A stretch of 64,000 bases of DNA from Algoriphagus sp. (GTDB lineage Bacteria; Bacteroidota; Bacteroidia; Cytophagales; Cyclobacteriaceae), in assembly GCF_030694375.1 (NCBI RefSeq), contig NZ_JAUXYL010000040.1, positions 186,001-250,000 on the forward strand, written 5' to 3'. The translations under genes were made by a program, and so were the position numbers. This document shows positions 34,456 through 43,456 of the stretch, one piece after another. Under the pieces are notes generated by a model. That model did not search any database. It saw only the letters and a program-made list of their open reading frames with translations, and was not told where the DNA came from. Within the stretch, counting starts at the first letter, position 1, and each line of letters begins with the position of its first letter.

Positions 34456-36021
34456 TTGGAAAAACAACTTACTTCTGAATTTTCGGGTCCTACTGCTTTT
34501 GGGCACCCAAAGGGGCTCATGACTTTGTTCTTCACAGAGATGTGGGAGCGCTTTAGTTATTACGGGATGCGGGCTCTACTCATCTTGTTTATGACCAAAG
34601 CCATCATAGATGGAGGTTTGGGATTTGATGATAAAACTGCCGGAGCAGTCTATGGACTTTATACTATGGGTGTTTACCTGTTAGCTTTGCCGGGGGGATG
34701 GTTGGCAGATCGACTTTTTGGTTTGAAAAAATCCGTTTGGTATGGTGGAATCATCATTGCCATTGGACATTTTATGATGGCACTTCCCGGAGTTGAATCT
34801 TGGATTAATGGTGCTGTCGTGGGACCAAAAGACTCCTTGAGTACTTTGGACACCACTTCCTTCTTTTTAGGATTGATTCTAATCGTGTTGGGTACGGGAT
34901 TATTGAAGCCAAATATCAGTTCAATTGTAGGGCAACTCTATCCGGCGGGAAGCTCGAAGCGGGATGCTGGATTCTCGATTTTTTACATGGGTATTAATCT
35001 TGGGGGATTTATCGCTCCAATTGCTTGCAGTACAGTTGCTGAGTATGATATGCATATGGGTTTTGGATTGGCAGGATTGGGGATGGTATTCGGATTGATT
35101 CAATATAAACTAACCGGAAGTTCTTTGGATGGGTATGGTGAAGCGCCAATAGTCAAGTCAATCGAGGAAGTTTCGGCTCAGAAAAAACTTAGGACCATTA
35201 CATCAGTAATTGGATTGGTAGGTGCGGTGCTTATTGCCATATTGTTTACAGGAGTGATTCCCATAAATGCTCCATCCATTGCCGGTGCCTCCGGGACTGT
35301 TATTGCAATTGTGGCATTTGGATATTTGGGTTACGTGATTTTCTTTGGGGGTCTGGAGAAATCAGATAAAAACAAGGTAGGTGTTATTGCCATATTGTTT
35401 CTTTTTTCAGCGATGTTCTGGTCAGGGTTTGAGCAGGCAGGATCCACCTTAAACCTCTTTGCGGAGCGTTTTACCGATCGCACTATTTTGGGTTGGGATA
35501 TTCCTACAGGTTATTTCCAGTCGATCAACTCCCTGTTTATTATCATTTTCGCACCGTTTTTCGCAGCCTTGTGGGTTTGGTTGGGAAGAAAAAACCTGGA
35601 ACCAAGTTCACCGCTGAAATTCACCTTTGGACTGCTGCTTTTGGGGATAGGTTTTTTTGTAATGTACTTTGCTACTAAGATAGCGGCCTCGGGAGACTTG
35701 GCAGCGCCGAGTTGGCTGATCATTACTTACCTGTTGCACACATTCGGTGAATTGAGTTTATCCCCTGTCGGGCTTTCTTTGGTCACAAAACTGGCACCAA
35801 GAGGATATGGCGGACAGATGATGGGAATTTGGTTCCTTTCTGTTGCTTTGGGGAATCTATTTGCAGGACTGATTGCCGGAGAGGCGAGCGGTGGTTCTGA
35901 AGAAGGACTTGCAGCTATGCCGGATCAATTTATGATGATTGTATACACTGTCATGGGTTCAGCTTTGGCTTTATTTCTATTGACTCCTATGTTGAGGAAA
36001 ATGATGGGAAAGGTTCATTGA
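34456..36021 (+). CDS. POT family peptide transporter
   Basis: A 521-residue proton-driven oligopeptide symporter of the major facilitator superfamily, with about 12-14 membrane helices. The signature GHPKGLMTLFFTEMWERFSY and YYGMRALL appears at once, and the second PTR2 signature is FYMGINLGGFIAPI. An in-frame TAA at 34441 and lack of ATG leave TTG 34456 as the only start that keeps the normal short N-terminus; the first ATG would cut into helix 1. It imports di- and tripeptides, fitting the many peptidases in the window. A terminator follows the gene. Confidence 0.93.
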   Translation: MEKQLTSEFSGPTAFGHPKGLMTLFFTEMWERFSYYGMRALLILFMTKAIIDGGLGFDDKTAGAVYGLYTMGVYLLALPGGWLADRLFGLKKSVWYGGIIIAIGHFMMALPGVESWINGAVVGPKDSLSTLDTTSFFLGLILIVLGTGLLKPNISSIVGQLYPAGSSKRDAGFSIFYMGINLGGFIAPIACSTVAEYDMHMGFGLAGLGMVFGLIQYKLTGSSLDGYGEAPIVKSIEEVSAQKKLRTITSVIGLVGAVLIAILFTGVIPINAPSIAGASGTVIAIVAFGYLGYVIFFGGLEKSDKNKVGVIAILFLFSAMFWSGFEQAGSTLNLFAERFTDRTILGWDIPTGYFQSINSLFIIIFAPFFAALWVWLGRKNLEPSSPLKFTFGLLLLGIGFFVMYFATKIAASGDLAAPSWLIITYLLHTFGELSLSPVGLSLVTKLAPRGYGGQMMGIWFLSVALGNLFAGLIAGEASGGSEEGLAAMPDQFMMIVYTVMGSALALFLLTPMLRKMMGKVH

Positions 36022-36047
36022 TAACCACTGCTTAGGAACAACAAAAG

Positions 36048-36071
36048 AACCTGTCTATGGCAGGTTTTTTT
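36048..36071 (+). terminator. Rho-independent terminator
   Basis: AACCTGTC (36048-36055) and GGCAGGTT (36059-36066) pair with a three-base loop and one G-T pair, then a T run. It ends the POT transporter transcript. Confidence 0.8.
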
Positions 36072-36475
36072 ATGAATTTCATTCATTTTTTCAGAAATCT
36101 TACCCAAAAAAAAGACTCAGGTAGACCTCCCAAAAGGGAGATTCTCACAGATTCATTTTGTGACCTTCTTACTGTTTTTCTTTGGTTGGATTGGGCGAAT
36201 TAACTAAAGTGATTAATGTTCTATCATTCTAGGCGCTGAAGCCCGAAATACCTGAACTCAATGTATTCTTTCTTAACTCATTTGATATGATTTAGGTGAT
36301 TTGGTTATGAAGAATTCAAACTGATTTTTGAATAGGGGACAAGCATAAGCCGAGATACCCTATCCTTTTTCATGAAATTTAAGTCCATTCAGGTGCCGTA
36401 ATCTTGGGCTAAGTTTTTTTTCTGGAAATGATACTAGGATGCCAATAGCCAAAAATAGTTTGGGGATGCATGAAA
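36072..36475. other. Gene-free stretch before the TonB-receptor terminator
   Basis: About 400 bases with no convincing open frame between two convergent genes. A weak hairpin CTCCC-AAAA-GGGAG occurs at 36127-36140. Nothing else stands out; it could hide a small RNA, for which I see no direct evidence. Confidence 0.4.
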
Positions 36476-36507
36476 AAAAGCCATCTGAAGTTTTCCAGAT
36501 GGCTTTT
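36476..36507 (-). terminator. Rho-independent terminator of the TonB-dependent receptor gene
   Basis: AAAAGCCATCTG (36476-36487) and CAGATGGCTTTT (36496-36507) are perfect 12-base arms around an eight-base loop; on the minus strand the hairpin is followed by a T run. It lies 23 bases after the receptor stop codon. Confidence 0.85.
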
Positions 36508-36529
36508 AGGTATTTAAAATCGCGTAAGT

Positions 36530-39505
36530 TTAATTTAGGAATTCGTCAAAAGTCAAACTGACATAATACATCGTTCCAACGGTAGGGTTACCCCAAGCCT
36601 GGCGATACCCATTTGAATTAAACAGGTTGCTGCCTCCCACTTTTAGAATGGACTTAAGGCTTTTCAGCTTGTAGCTAAACTGGGCATCGAAAGTCCCAAA
36701 TGCTGGCATAACAGATAACTGTTGTGAAGAAACTGCAGGCGCAACAAAAGAAGATTGCCATACAAATTCACCCTGCCATCTGTAAGAGAACGCAAAACCT
36801 ACGTTTTTCACTACCTCTCTGTTGGCAAAATTAAGAACATAGCGGTATTCAGGAGTATTGAAAGAAGGCTGGAATCCAGTTTCTGCCAATTCATCCAGAT
36901 TTGAAAGCGTGTTGAAAGACACGTTTCCACCAACTGAGTAATTCTTGGGAAGCTTATAATCCGCTCCTAAAGCCCATCCCCACGACTCAATAATTTCCTT
37001 TCTATTAACTGGCATTGAATACACATTTCGGGTATTTGCACTTAGGAGATTTAAACCCAGATCACTTGCGGGATTTCCCGCCTGTGGATTTCTATCCTGA
37101 ATTAAGACTTGACCACCGATGAAGTTTTCAAACCTGTTGAAATAAGCATAAGTATCGATTAACAATCGATTACCCCACAGTCCTTTGTATCCAATTTCGA
37201 GAGATTTAACTCTTTCAGGCTGGAAACTAGTTAGTTTCTCTTCAACTAATAAGCCCTGATTGTTTGTTGCTGCAATTACCGGTACGAGTTGGGCTGCCAA
37301 TGGAGCGATTCTTTCTGGAGTAGGAGTTATTCCCTGACTCTGTAAGATCTGAATAGCACGTTGTACTGCTGCATCTCTTACCGCTTGAGTACCTGCATCC
37401 CTTAAAACTGCACCGCCAAAATTTGTAACCGTGGCCAAAGAGTAAACTGGGTTTTGGCTAAAGTTATAACGGTCTCTGAATAATGGAAGCCCACCGATCA
37501 ATCTTGCCTGAGGCGTAACCAAATCGATGTATTGGTCTTGCGTAGTTGGGATCCTAAAGCCTGTTTGGTAGGAAGCTCTGAAATTATGATTGCCTGCGGT
37601 ATATACCCCGGAAACTCTCGGGGACCACTGTCCATCAAAATTTTCATTTTTATCGTAACGAACCGATGCTGTCAATTTAAACTTATCATTGAATAGCTTT
37701 TTAGATCCCTGCGCATATCCTCCATATTCAGCAATAGAAAACTCAGAACCAGCTTCATCAAGCGCAAAGAGTGTTCCTTCGGAGTTCAGTTGATAGCTTC
37801 TATAGTTTGCTCCGATCACAAAATCCGCAAATTTTATATCTTTAAACTGATAGGAACCCTCCAAGTGGTAAAGGTTTGTTTTATCCACAAACTGAGATCC
37901 AATTCTTCTTGGTGCAGTTAAGAATTGACCAGGAATCGGAGTGGAAGTGGTGTTATTTCTAGCCTGATTAAACTCAGGTGAACCTGGGGTAAAACGCCCT
38001 TGATCTGCTGCGCCACGTGCAAAAGTATGTGCGACTTGATCCGTTGCACCTGTCAATTTTTGCTGTGCGAATGCTCCTACGTACTGGCCAAACCAAACTT
38101 CTGATGGCTTCCAAGCCTCATTAATTGCATTAGCTGCAATGCCTACTGCAAATGCATCTCCGGAACGTTCCTGAGTGGTGTAGGCACGAACATACCAATT
38201 TGAACCTCTCAATTCTGCTTTGTACTGCCCAATATTAAAGTTTGCGATTGAATATCTGTCAGCACCGGTATAAACAGTCGTACCAAAGCCATAATTACCT
38301 TGAATGATGGCTTCTACTCGGTCATTTAATCTCCAATGAAGCGCAGCATTTAATTTTAGAGATTTGGTGCCATAATCTGCAAGGTCCCTTTCGGCATATC
38401 CAGTTCTAGACACTTGAGTTTGTGGGATTATACCTAGGGCTGCCTGAGGTAATAGTCCCGCCTGAACCAATGACTGTGCTACAGAAAACATATTTTGAGA
38501 ACTTTCATCTCCATAGATATTTACTCCATTGTAGCCAGGATTATTAGTTCGTGAGCCATTTTCGATGGTTGAACCGTTCAACAATGACTGATCTCTGAAA
38601 TCATTTGCCTGCCAATCATCAGCTGATAAATAGGCTAAATTAACTTTGAAGGCAACTTTATTACTAAATGCTTTTGCATATCGTGCACTGAAATCATAAA
38701 AACCGGTGGAGGCGGTACTACGACTTCCTTCGTTCATAATTCCAGTCTTAACATTTGCTGATAAGCCCTGATACTGAAATGGATTTTTCGAATTCATAAA
38801 TAGAATCCCGTTGATTGCATTTGGGCCATACAGTGCAGAAGAAGCGCCAGGAAGTAATTCCACACTCTCCAAATCAAGCTCAGAAATACCGGCAATGTTA
38901 CCGACAGAGAAATTTAATCCCGGAGCCTGATTGTCCATTCCATCAATCATTTGAACTGTCCTTACGTTACCATTTGCATTAAAGCCTCTGGTGTTAAAAG
39001 ACTTGAAAGTGAGGGATTGAGTACTCATTTCCACACCTTTCAGGTTATTCAAAGCATCATAAAAACTTGCCTGTGGGACTTCTCTGATCGCAATGATGTC
39101 CATTTTCTCTACTGAGACTGGAGATTGCATGATACTTTCCTCAACTCTTGAAGCGGAAATAGTTATTTCCTGTCCCATAATGGAAGACTCAGCTAGGGCA
39201 ATGGTCAGATTGCTAACTCCTCCGGTAATTTCTACTTCTTGGGAAGTGAATCCTACCATTGAAAATATCAATGTAAAAGGTGGTTGCTGCGCGACGTTGA
39301 GTGTGAACTTCCCGGAAAGGTCGGTGATCGTACCAATCACTTTTCCTTTGACAAGGATATTTACCCCAACCAAAGTCTCTTTGGTGCCTGCATCAGTCAC
39401 CGTTCCAGAGATAGTCGTCTGGGCAAAGGCGACACTGGTTCCAAAGGAAACCAGAAGCATGAGTGTAAACACTCCCCCCCAGATCTTTCTTGTAAAATTT
39501 CTCAT
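36530..39505 (-). CDS. TonB-dependent outer-membrane receptor with carboxypeptidase-regulatory-like domain
   Basis: A 991-residue receptor. Signal peptide (about 10-28, ending SVAFAQ), then a CarboxypepD_reg-like beta-sandwich (about 31-115, TISGTVTDAGTKETLVGVNI), a plug domain (about 120-235, with NNLKGVEMSTQSL and ALYGPNAINGILFM) and a 22-strand-type barrel ending in the aromatic C-terminus YYVSLTFDEFLN. It takes up a large ligand, powered by TonB. No SusD partner or substrate-processing gene lies next to it, so the ligand cannot be guessed. A long AT-rich leader with AAACCCAA precedes it, and a strong terminator follows. Confidence 0.92.
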   Translation of the reverse strand: MRNFTRKIWGGVFTLMLLVSFGTSVAFAQTTISGTVTDAGTKETLVGVNILVKGKVIGTITDLSGKFTLNVAQQPPFTLIFSMVGFTSQEVEITGGVSNLTIALAESSIMGQEITISASRVEESIMQSPVSVEKMDIIAIREVPQASFYDALNNLKGVEMSTQSLTFKSFNTRGFNANGNVRTVQMIDGMDNQAPGLNFSVGNIAGISELDLESVELLPGASSALYGPNAINGILFMNSKNPFQYQGLSANVKTGIMNEGSRSTASTGFYDFSARYAKAFSNKVAFKVNLAYLSADDWQANDFRDQSLLNGSTIENGSRTNNPGYNGVNIYGDESSQNMFSVAQSLVQAGLLPQAALGIIPQTQVSRTGYAERDLADYGTKSLKLNAALHWRLNDRVEAIIQGNYGFGTTVYTGADRYSIANFNIGQYKAELRGSNWYVRAYTTQERSGDAFAVGIAANAINEAWKPSEVWFGQYVGAFAQQKLTGATDQVAHTFARGAADQGRFTPGSPEFNQARNNTTSTPIPGQFLTAPRRIGSQFVDKTNLYHLEGSYQFKDIKFADFVIGANYRSYQLNSEGTLFALDEAGSEFSIAEYGGYAQGSKKLFNDKFKLTASVRYDKNENFDGQWSPRVSGVYTAGNHNFRASYQTGFRIPTTQDQYIDLVTPQARLIGGLPLFRDRYNFSQNPVYSLATVTNFGGAVLRDAGTQAVRDAAVQRAIQILQSQGITPTPERIAPLAAQLVPVIAATNNQGLLVEEKLTSFQPERVKSLEIGYKGLWGNRLLIDTYAYFNRFENFIGGQVLIQDRNPQAGNPASDLGLNLLSANTRNVYSMPVNRKEIIESWGWALGADYKLPKNYSVGGNVSFNTLSNLDELAETGFQPSFNTPEYRYVLNFANREVVKNVGFAFSYRWQGEFVWQSSFVAPAVSSQQLSVMPAFGTFDAQFSYKLKSLKSILKVGGSNLFNSNGYRQAWGNPTVGTMYYVSLTFDEFLN

Positions 39506-39827
39506 AGGCTATTTTGTGTAATTATTTTGGTGAATAAGAATTGGGTTTATTAGCTCCCTATTTGTTCGAAATTTATAGTAAAAATCGAATTTTCAATCTT
39601 TAGTGATTTAAAAAGACCAGTAATTCTTTGTCGAAAAAATTACTCGAAAATGGAAACTGGGTGAGTTTTTGAATAGAATTAGAAATTTTTGGGAGGTAAT
39701 ATTATAAATACTGAAGCTATCGTTCCATTTTATTAAAAATTCCAAAAAACATTTTTTTTGATTCTGGTTTTTAACAAAAAAAAAAGACCTGATTTTCATC
39801 AAGCCTTTTATAGTTTTTTGATCTAGA
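39506..39827. other. AT-rich intergenic region with palindrome at the gldC stop
   Basis: No gene is seen. TTGATCTAGATCAA (39818-39831) is a perfect 14-base palindrome overlapping the gldC stop codon, and ATCAAGCCTTTT occurs twice (39798-39809 and 39827-39838). Together with the following A/T runs these may form the gldC transcript end. AAACCCAA (39541-39548, minus strand) belongs to the receptor gene leader. Confidence 0.4.
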
Positions 39828-40169
39828 TCAAGCCTTTTTTTTGTTCTCCTCATTCACATGGCGCACCAATCGATCACACAACTCTTTTATTTCTTCTGAG
39901 ATATACTCATCCCCGGTACTGTTTAATATTGTTTGAGCCATTCCTCCAAGTATATCAATATAGAATCGTTTCATTTCTACTACAGACATTTCCTCTGTCC
40001 AAAGATCAATTCGTAGTGTCGCATGATTTAAGTTGTCCCAAACATTCACGCTGATGCTTTTGGTAGATTCCAAGCCTTCTCCCTCTTTATCTGAGGCATC
40101 CCACTGAATGTTCTTTGGGAGATTATGTTCGTCCAGTTCGATCTGGAATTTGATTTCAGATTTTTTCAT
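39828..40169 (-). CDS. gldC: Gliding motility protein GldC
   Basis: A 113-residue soluble protein whose sequence (SEIKFQIELDEHNLPKNIQW, then WTEEMSVVEMKRFYIDILGG and a helical tail RLVRHVNEENKKKA) matches GldC, an accessory component of the Bacteroidota gliding and type IX secretion machinery. In its relatives gldC is often beside gldB; gldB is not next to it here. It supports membership of the phylum and possible gliding. The gene stands alone on the minus strand, 57 bases downstream of the CoA-transferase genes. Confidence 0.8.
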   Translation of the reverse strand: MKKSEIKFQIELDEHNLPKNIQWDASDKEGEGLESTKSISVNVWDNLNHATLRIDLWTEEMSVVEMKRFYIDILGGMAQTILNSTGDEYISEEIKELCDRLVRHVNEENKKKA

Positions 40170-40226
40170 TGTGTCAAAATTTAACGGGAAACCAGCGATT
40201 TGTATTGCTAGTTCCCTGAGATGTAA

Positions 40227-40886
40227 TTATTCGAAAGTCATTTCAGGAATTTCTCCTTCAATAATCAGCTTTCCTCCAGTTTTAGCTTGAATTTCTTCTA
40301 CCGAAACACCCGGTGCTCTTTCCTTTAGGATAAAACCACCTTCGGGAGAAACTTCTAATACTGCCAAGTCAGAGACAATTTTTTTCACACATCTAATTCC
40401 GGTAATTGGCAGTGAACATTCCGGAAGAAGCTTGGACTGCCCGTCCTTGGAGCAATGTTGCATGGCCACAATGATGTTTTTTGCAGATGCCACCAGATCC
40501 ATCGCACCACCCATTCCCTTGACCATTTTGCCGGGGATTTTCCAGTTGGCAATATCACCGTTTTCAGAAACTTCCATCGCACCCAAGATTGTCAAATGGA
40601 CATGCCCACCTCTGATCATTGCAAATGACTCTGCCGAATTGAAGAGTGCCGATCCCGGAACCATCGTGATCGTTTGCTTTCCTGCATTGATCAGATCCGG
40701 GTCCACTTTATCGGCAGTGGGGAAGGGGCCAATTCCCAAAAGTCCATTTTCTGATTGAAGGACAACGTCCAGATCTTTTGGGATGTAATTGGCTACCAAG
40801 GTTGGTATTCCTATTCCCAAATTGATGTATTGCCCATTTTTAACCTCTTTGGCTATTCTTTTTGCGATTTGTTCTTTAGTCAGCAT
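40227..40886 (-). CDS. scoB: 3-oxoacid CoA-transferase subunit B
   Basis: A 219-residue subunit with the class I CoA-transferase fold. The catalytic glutamate lies in the motif LQSENGLLGIGPFP (about 53-66), and GGHVHLTILGAMEVSENGDIANW is the typical subunit B region. With subunit A, encoded three bases upstream, it transfers CoA from succinyl-CoA to acetoacetate, linking ketone body or butanoate breakdown to the citric acid cycle. It probably works together with the hydroxyacyl-CoA dehydrogenase at 18945. Confidence 0.94.
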   Translation of the reverse strand: MLTKEQIAKRIAKEVKNGQYINLGIGIPTLVANYIPKDLDVVLQSENGLLGIGPFPTADKVDPDLINAGKQTITMVPGSALFNSAESFAMIRGGHVHLTILGAMEVSENGDIANWKIPGKMVKGMGGAMDLVASAKNIIVAMQHCSKDGQSKLLPECSLPITGIRCVKKIVSDLAVLEVSPEGGFILKERAPGVSVEEIQAKTGGKLIIEGEIPEMTFE

Positions 40887-40889
40887 GGC

Positions 40890-41585
40890 TTATTGGGTTA
40901 CAGTTCGTTGCTCGATTCGCTTCTCGTAGTTTTCTCCTTGAAAAATCCGCTGAACATAAATTCCCGGCGTATGAATTTGATTAGGGTCCAATTCACCCGG
41001 TTGTACCAATTCTTCAACCTCGGCAATACAAATCTTACCGGCTGCTGCCATCATCGGATTGAAATTCCGTGCGGTTCCTTTGAAAATCAAATTACCGGAG
41101 GTATCACCCTTCCATGCTTTTACGATGGAAAAATCAGCCCTCAGCCAACGCTCCATTAAATAAAGTTTCCCTTCAAACTCACGAATTTCTTTTCCTTCTG
41201 CCACTTCTGTTCCTACTCCGGCAGGGGTAAAAAACGCAGGGATTCCCGCTCCACCGGCTCGAACCCGCTCTGCTAGCGTACCTTGAGGTATTAAATCGAC
41301 CTCTAATTCTCCACTTAGCAGTTGTCGTTCAAATTCTGCGTTTTCTCCGACATAACTGGAAATCATTTTTTTGACCATTCGCTTTTTTAGCAAAAGTCCG
41401 ATTCCAAAATCATCAACTCCGGCATTGTTGGAGACAATCGTAAGCCCTGATATATTTTTTGCTAAAAGTGCTTGGATGCAATTTTCGGGTATTCCGCTGA
41501 GTCCGAAACCTCCCATCATCAGCATACAGTTGCCGGGGATATCTGCGACGGCTTCCATCGCATTTTTCACAGTCTTGTTTATCAT
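40890..41585 (-). CDS. scoA: 3-oxoacid CoA-transferase subunit A
   Basis: A 231-residue subunit A with the glycine-rich CoA site MMGGFGLSGIPENCI (about 23-37), LTIVSNNAGVDDFG and GAGIPAFFTPAGVGTEVAEGKE, all hallmarks of the alpha chain. It begins the scoA-scoB pair, with three bases between them. AAACCCAAA lies six bases upstream of its start. The promoter must lie at the end of ribF, as only 13 bases separate it from that gene, so co-transcription from truB-ribF is also possible. Confidence 0.94.
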   Translation of the reverse strand: MINKTVKNAMEAVADIPGNCMLMMGGFGLSGIPENCIQALLAKNISGLTIVSNNAGVDDFGIGLLLKKRMVKKMISSYVGENAEFERQLLSGELEVDLIPQGTLAERVRAGGAGIPAFFTPAGVGTEVAEGKEIREFEGKLYLMERWLRADFSIVKAWKGDTSGNLIFKGTARNFNPMMAAAGKICIAEVEELVQPGELDPNQIHTPGIYVQRIFQGENYEKRIEQRTVTQ

Positions 41586-41598
41586 ATCGAATTTGGGT

Positions 41599-42522
41599 TT
41601 ATAGTATAGATCTAGCCAACTTTTGATCCAAGACCAGCTGATTTTTTAATGCTTCCAGGTTTTCAAATTTTTGTTCTTCCCGCAGAAATTCACGGAAGTA
41701 AATCGTAATCTGCCTATCGTACAGGTCTCCCTGAAAATCAAATAAATTGGCTTCCACTGTTTTTTTGGTGCCATCCACCGTTGGGCGATTGCCGATATTG
41801 AGCATAGCCTTGTAATATGATCCGTCCACAGCCGCCTCAACGGCATAAACGCCGTCTTTTGGGATAAGTTTGTAATCGTTGGGGATATGAATGTTGGCTG
41901 TGGGAAACCCTATTGAGCGACCGATTTGTTGTCCTTTAATTACAATTCCATTCAATTCATAGGGTCTACCCAGGCAATTTGTAGCGGTAGTTACATCGCC
42001 AAGCTCCAGCGCTTTTCTGATTTTTGTACTTGATACACCAATCTCTTCTACATCCTGACGAGGGATTTCCTCCAGTTCAAATCCAAATGCCGAGCTGTTG
42101 GCCTTTAAGTATTCGAAGCTCCCTTCCCGGTTTTTACCAAAGCGGTGATCATAGCCGATTACCAGTTTCTTGGTTTCAATGGATTCGATAAGGACTTTTT
42201 TGATAAACTCCTCTGAACTCATTTGCGAAAACTCCTGAGTAAATGGAATGGTGATCAAATGATCTATTCCAAATTGACGAAGAAGTTTGGTCTTCTCCTC
42301 AAAGGTGCTGAGAAGTCTCAGATTATGTTCCTCCGGATAAAGTACGAGTCGGGGATGAGGCCAAAAAGTGATAAGTACCGTTTCTCCCTGAAGGGTTCTG
42401 GCAATTTCCCGGATTCGATTTAAAATTTTCTGATGCCCAAGATGAACGCCGTCAAACGTCCCTGAAGTTACAACGGCATTCCTGACGGGAGTGAAGCCTG
42501 CAAGCCCTTCATAGATTTTCAT
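41599..42522 (-). CDS. ribF: Bifunctional riboflavin kinase/FMN adenylyltransferase
   Basis: A 307-residue enzyme that phosphorylates riboflavin to FMN and adenylates it to FAD. The N-terminal nucleotidyltransferase has TSGTFDGVHLGHQKIL (about 19-34) and VIGYDHRFGKNREG; the C-terminal kinase begins near 185 with IKGQQIGRSIGFPTANI and ends with KFENLEALKNQL. The start overlaps the end of truB by 14 bases, a usual pair in bacteria. Confidence 0.95.
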   Translation of the reverse strand: MKIYEGLAGFTPVRNAVVTSGTFDGVHLGHQKILNRIREIARTLQGETVLITFWPHPRLVLYPEEHNLRLLSTFEEKTKLLRQFGIDHLITIPFTQEFSQMSSEEFIKKVLIESIETKKLVIGYDHRFGKNREGSFEYLKANSSAFGFELEEIPRQDVEEIGVSSTKIRKALELGDVTTATNCLGRPYELNGIVIKGQQIGRSIGFPTANIHIPNDYKLIPKDGVYAVEAAVDGSYYKAMLNIGNRPTVDGTKKTVEANLFDFQGDLYDRQITIYFREFLREEQKFENLEALKNQLVLDQKLARSIL

Positions 42523-43192
42523 TGGAGCGCGCTTTGATTTGTTCTACCAATTCTGGCAAATTATGAGCATCTGTAACCAAAAAGTCACCGATTCGAGTTC
42601 GTCTCAATGAATTCATATAAGCCCCTACACCCAAAATCTCTCCAAGATCACGAGCCAAGCTCCTGATATAGGTGCCTTTGGAACAAGATATCCGAAAATC
42701 GATTCGATCTCCCTGAAAGCTGGTAATTTCAAATTCGCGCACTTGCACTGGTCTGGCTTCCATTTTTACTTCGATGCCCTTTCGGGCCGACTCATACACA
42801 CGCTTTCCATCCACTTTGATTGCTGAGTGCATAGGTGGAATCTGTAAAATATCCCCCGTTAATTGTGCTGCAGCAGCTTTTACCATTTCCAAAGTCACAT
42901 GTGCTGGATCGGCGACTGGAATAATAGGTTTTTCAAGATCAAAAGATTCTGTTGTCGCTCCTATTATAAAGGACCCAGTGTATTCCTTTTCCTGACCCAT
43001 GTAGGTCTCAATTTGCTTAGTCTGCTTGCCTGCACATACGATCAACAATCCAGTGGCTAAGGGGTCTAGCGTGCCGGCATGGCCGACTTTTTTGATACGA
43101 AGGGCATTTCTTACTTTTTTCACGACGTCAAACGAAGTCCATTCAAATGGTTTGTCTATCAGAAATACTTCTCCGTAAGCTTCTTGCTGCAT
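42509..43192 (-). CDS. truB: tRNA pseudouridine(55) synthase
   Basis: A 227-residue TruB that makes pseudouridine 55 in the T loop of tRNAs. The catalytic motif HAGTLDPLATGLL contains Asp43; the other landmarks are PFEWTSFDVV (15-24), PPMHSAIKVDGKRVYE and CSKGTYIRSLARDLG. It is on the short side and ends without an extended PUA domain, common in this phylum. It overlaps ribF by 14 bases and lies 48 bases downstream of the DUF3098 gene. Confidence 0.95.
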   Translation of the reverse strand: MQQEAYGEVFLIDKPFEWTSFDVVKKVRNALRIKKVGHAGTLDPLATGLLIVCAGKQTKQIETYMGQEKEYTGSFIIGATTESFDLEKPIIPVADPAHVTLEMVKAAAAQLTGDILQIPPMHSAIKVDGKRVYESARKGIEVKMEARPVQVREFEITSFQGDRIDFRISCSKGTYIRSLARDLGEILGVGAYMNSLRRTRIGDFLVTDAHNLPELVEQIKARSNENL

Positions 43193-43240
43193 GTTTTTAA
43201 ATTAAACAACTCTCCAAGAGAGCATTGAAAAAGGGTGATT

Positions 43241-43456
43241 TTAGCTCTTTTCGGATTTTGCGAAAATCGCATAAAACTCAAAGATAAAGCCTGACAAAAC
43301 CACAATAGGGCCAATGGTCAAGCCAAGAACACCATTACCGTGTGGCTGCCCATCCAGACCCATGATGATAAAGCCAAGTACAATAAGTCCAAGTCCTATC
43401 AACATGAGTTGATAATTTTTCTTGGAAAATGGAAAAGGGGTGTTGCTCATGATCAA
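43241..43456 (-). CDS. DUF3098 small membrane protein
   Basis: A 71-residue protein with two hydrophobic segments (about 14-32 and 44-64) and the pattern FSKKNYQLMLIGLGLIVLGF with a GPIVVLSGF region, matching DUF3098, a family found beside ftsX throughout the Bacteroidota. Function unknown; a role in division or envelope assembly is suggested only by linkage. Its ATG overlaps the ftsX stop codon by four bases. Confidence 0.85.
   Translation of the reverse strand: MIMSNTPFPFSKKNYQLMLIGLGLIVLGFIIMGLDGQPHGNGVLGLTIGPIVVLSGFIFEFYAIFAKSEKS

Noticed and set aside
36072..36475. Small RNA gene in the gene-free stretch
   Set aside because: No convincing promoter plus terminator pair apart from those of the flanking genes.
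40893..40900. ACCCAATA just before scoB
   Set aside because: It is the coding end of scoA (ACC CAA TAA), so its presence before scoB is coincidental.
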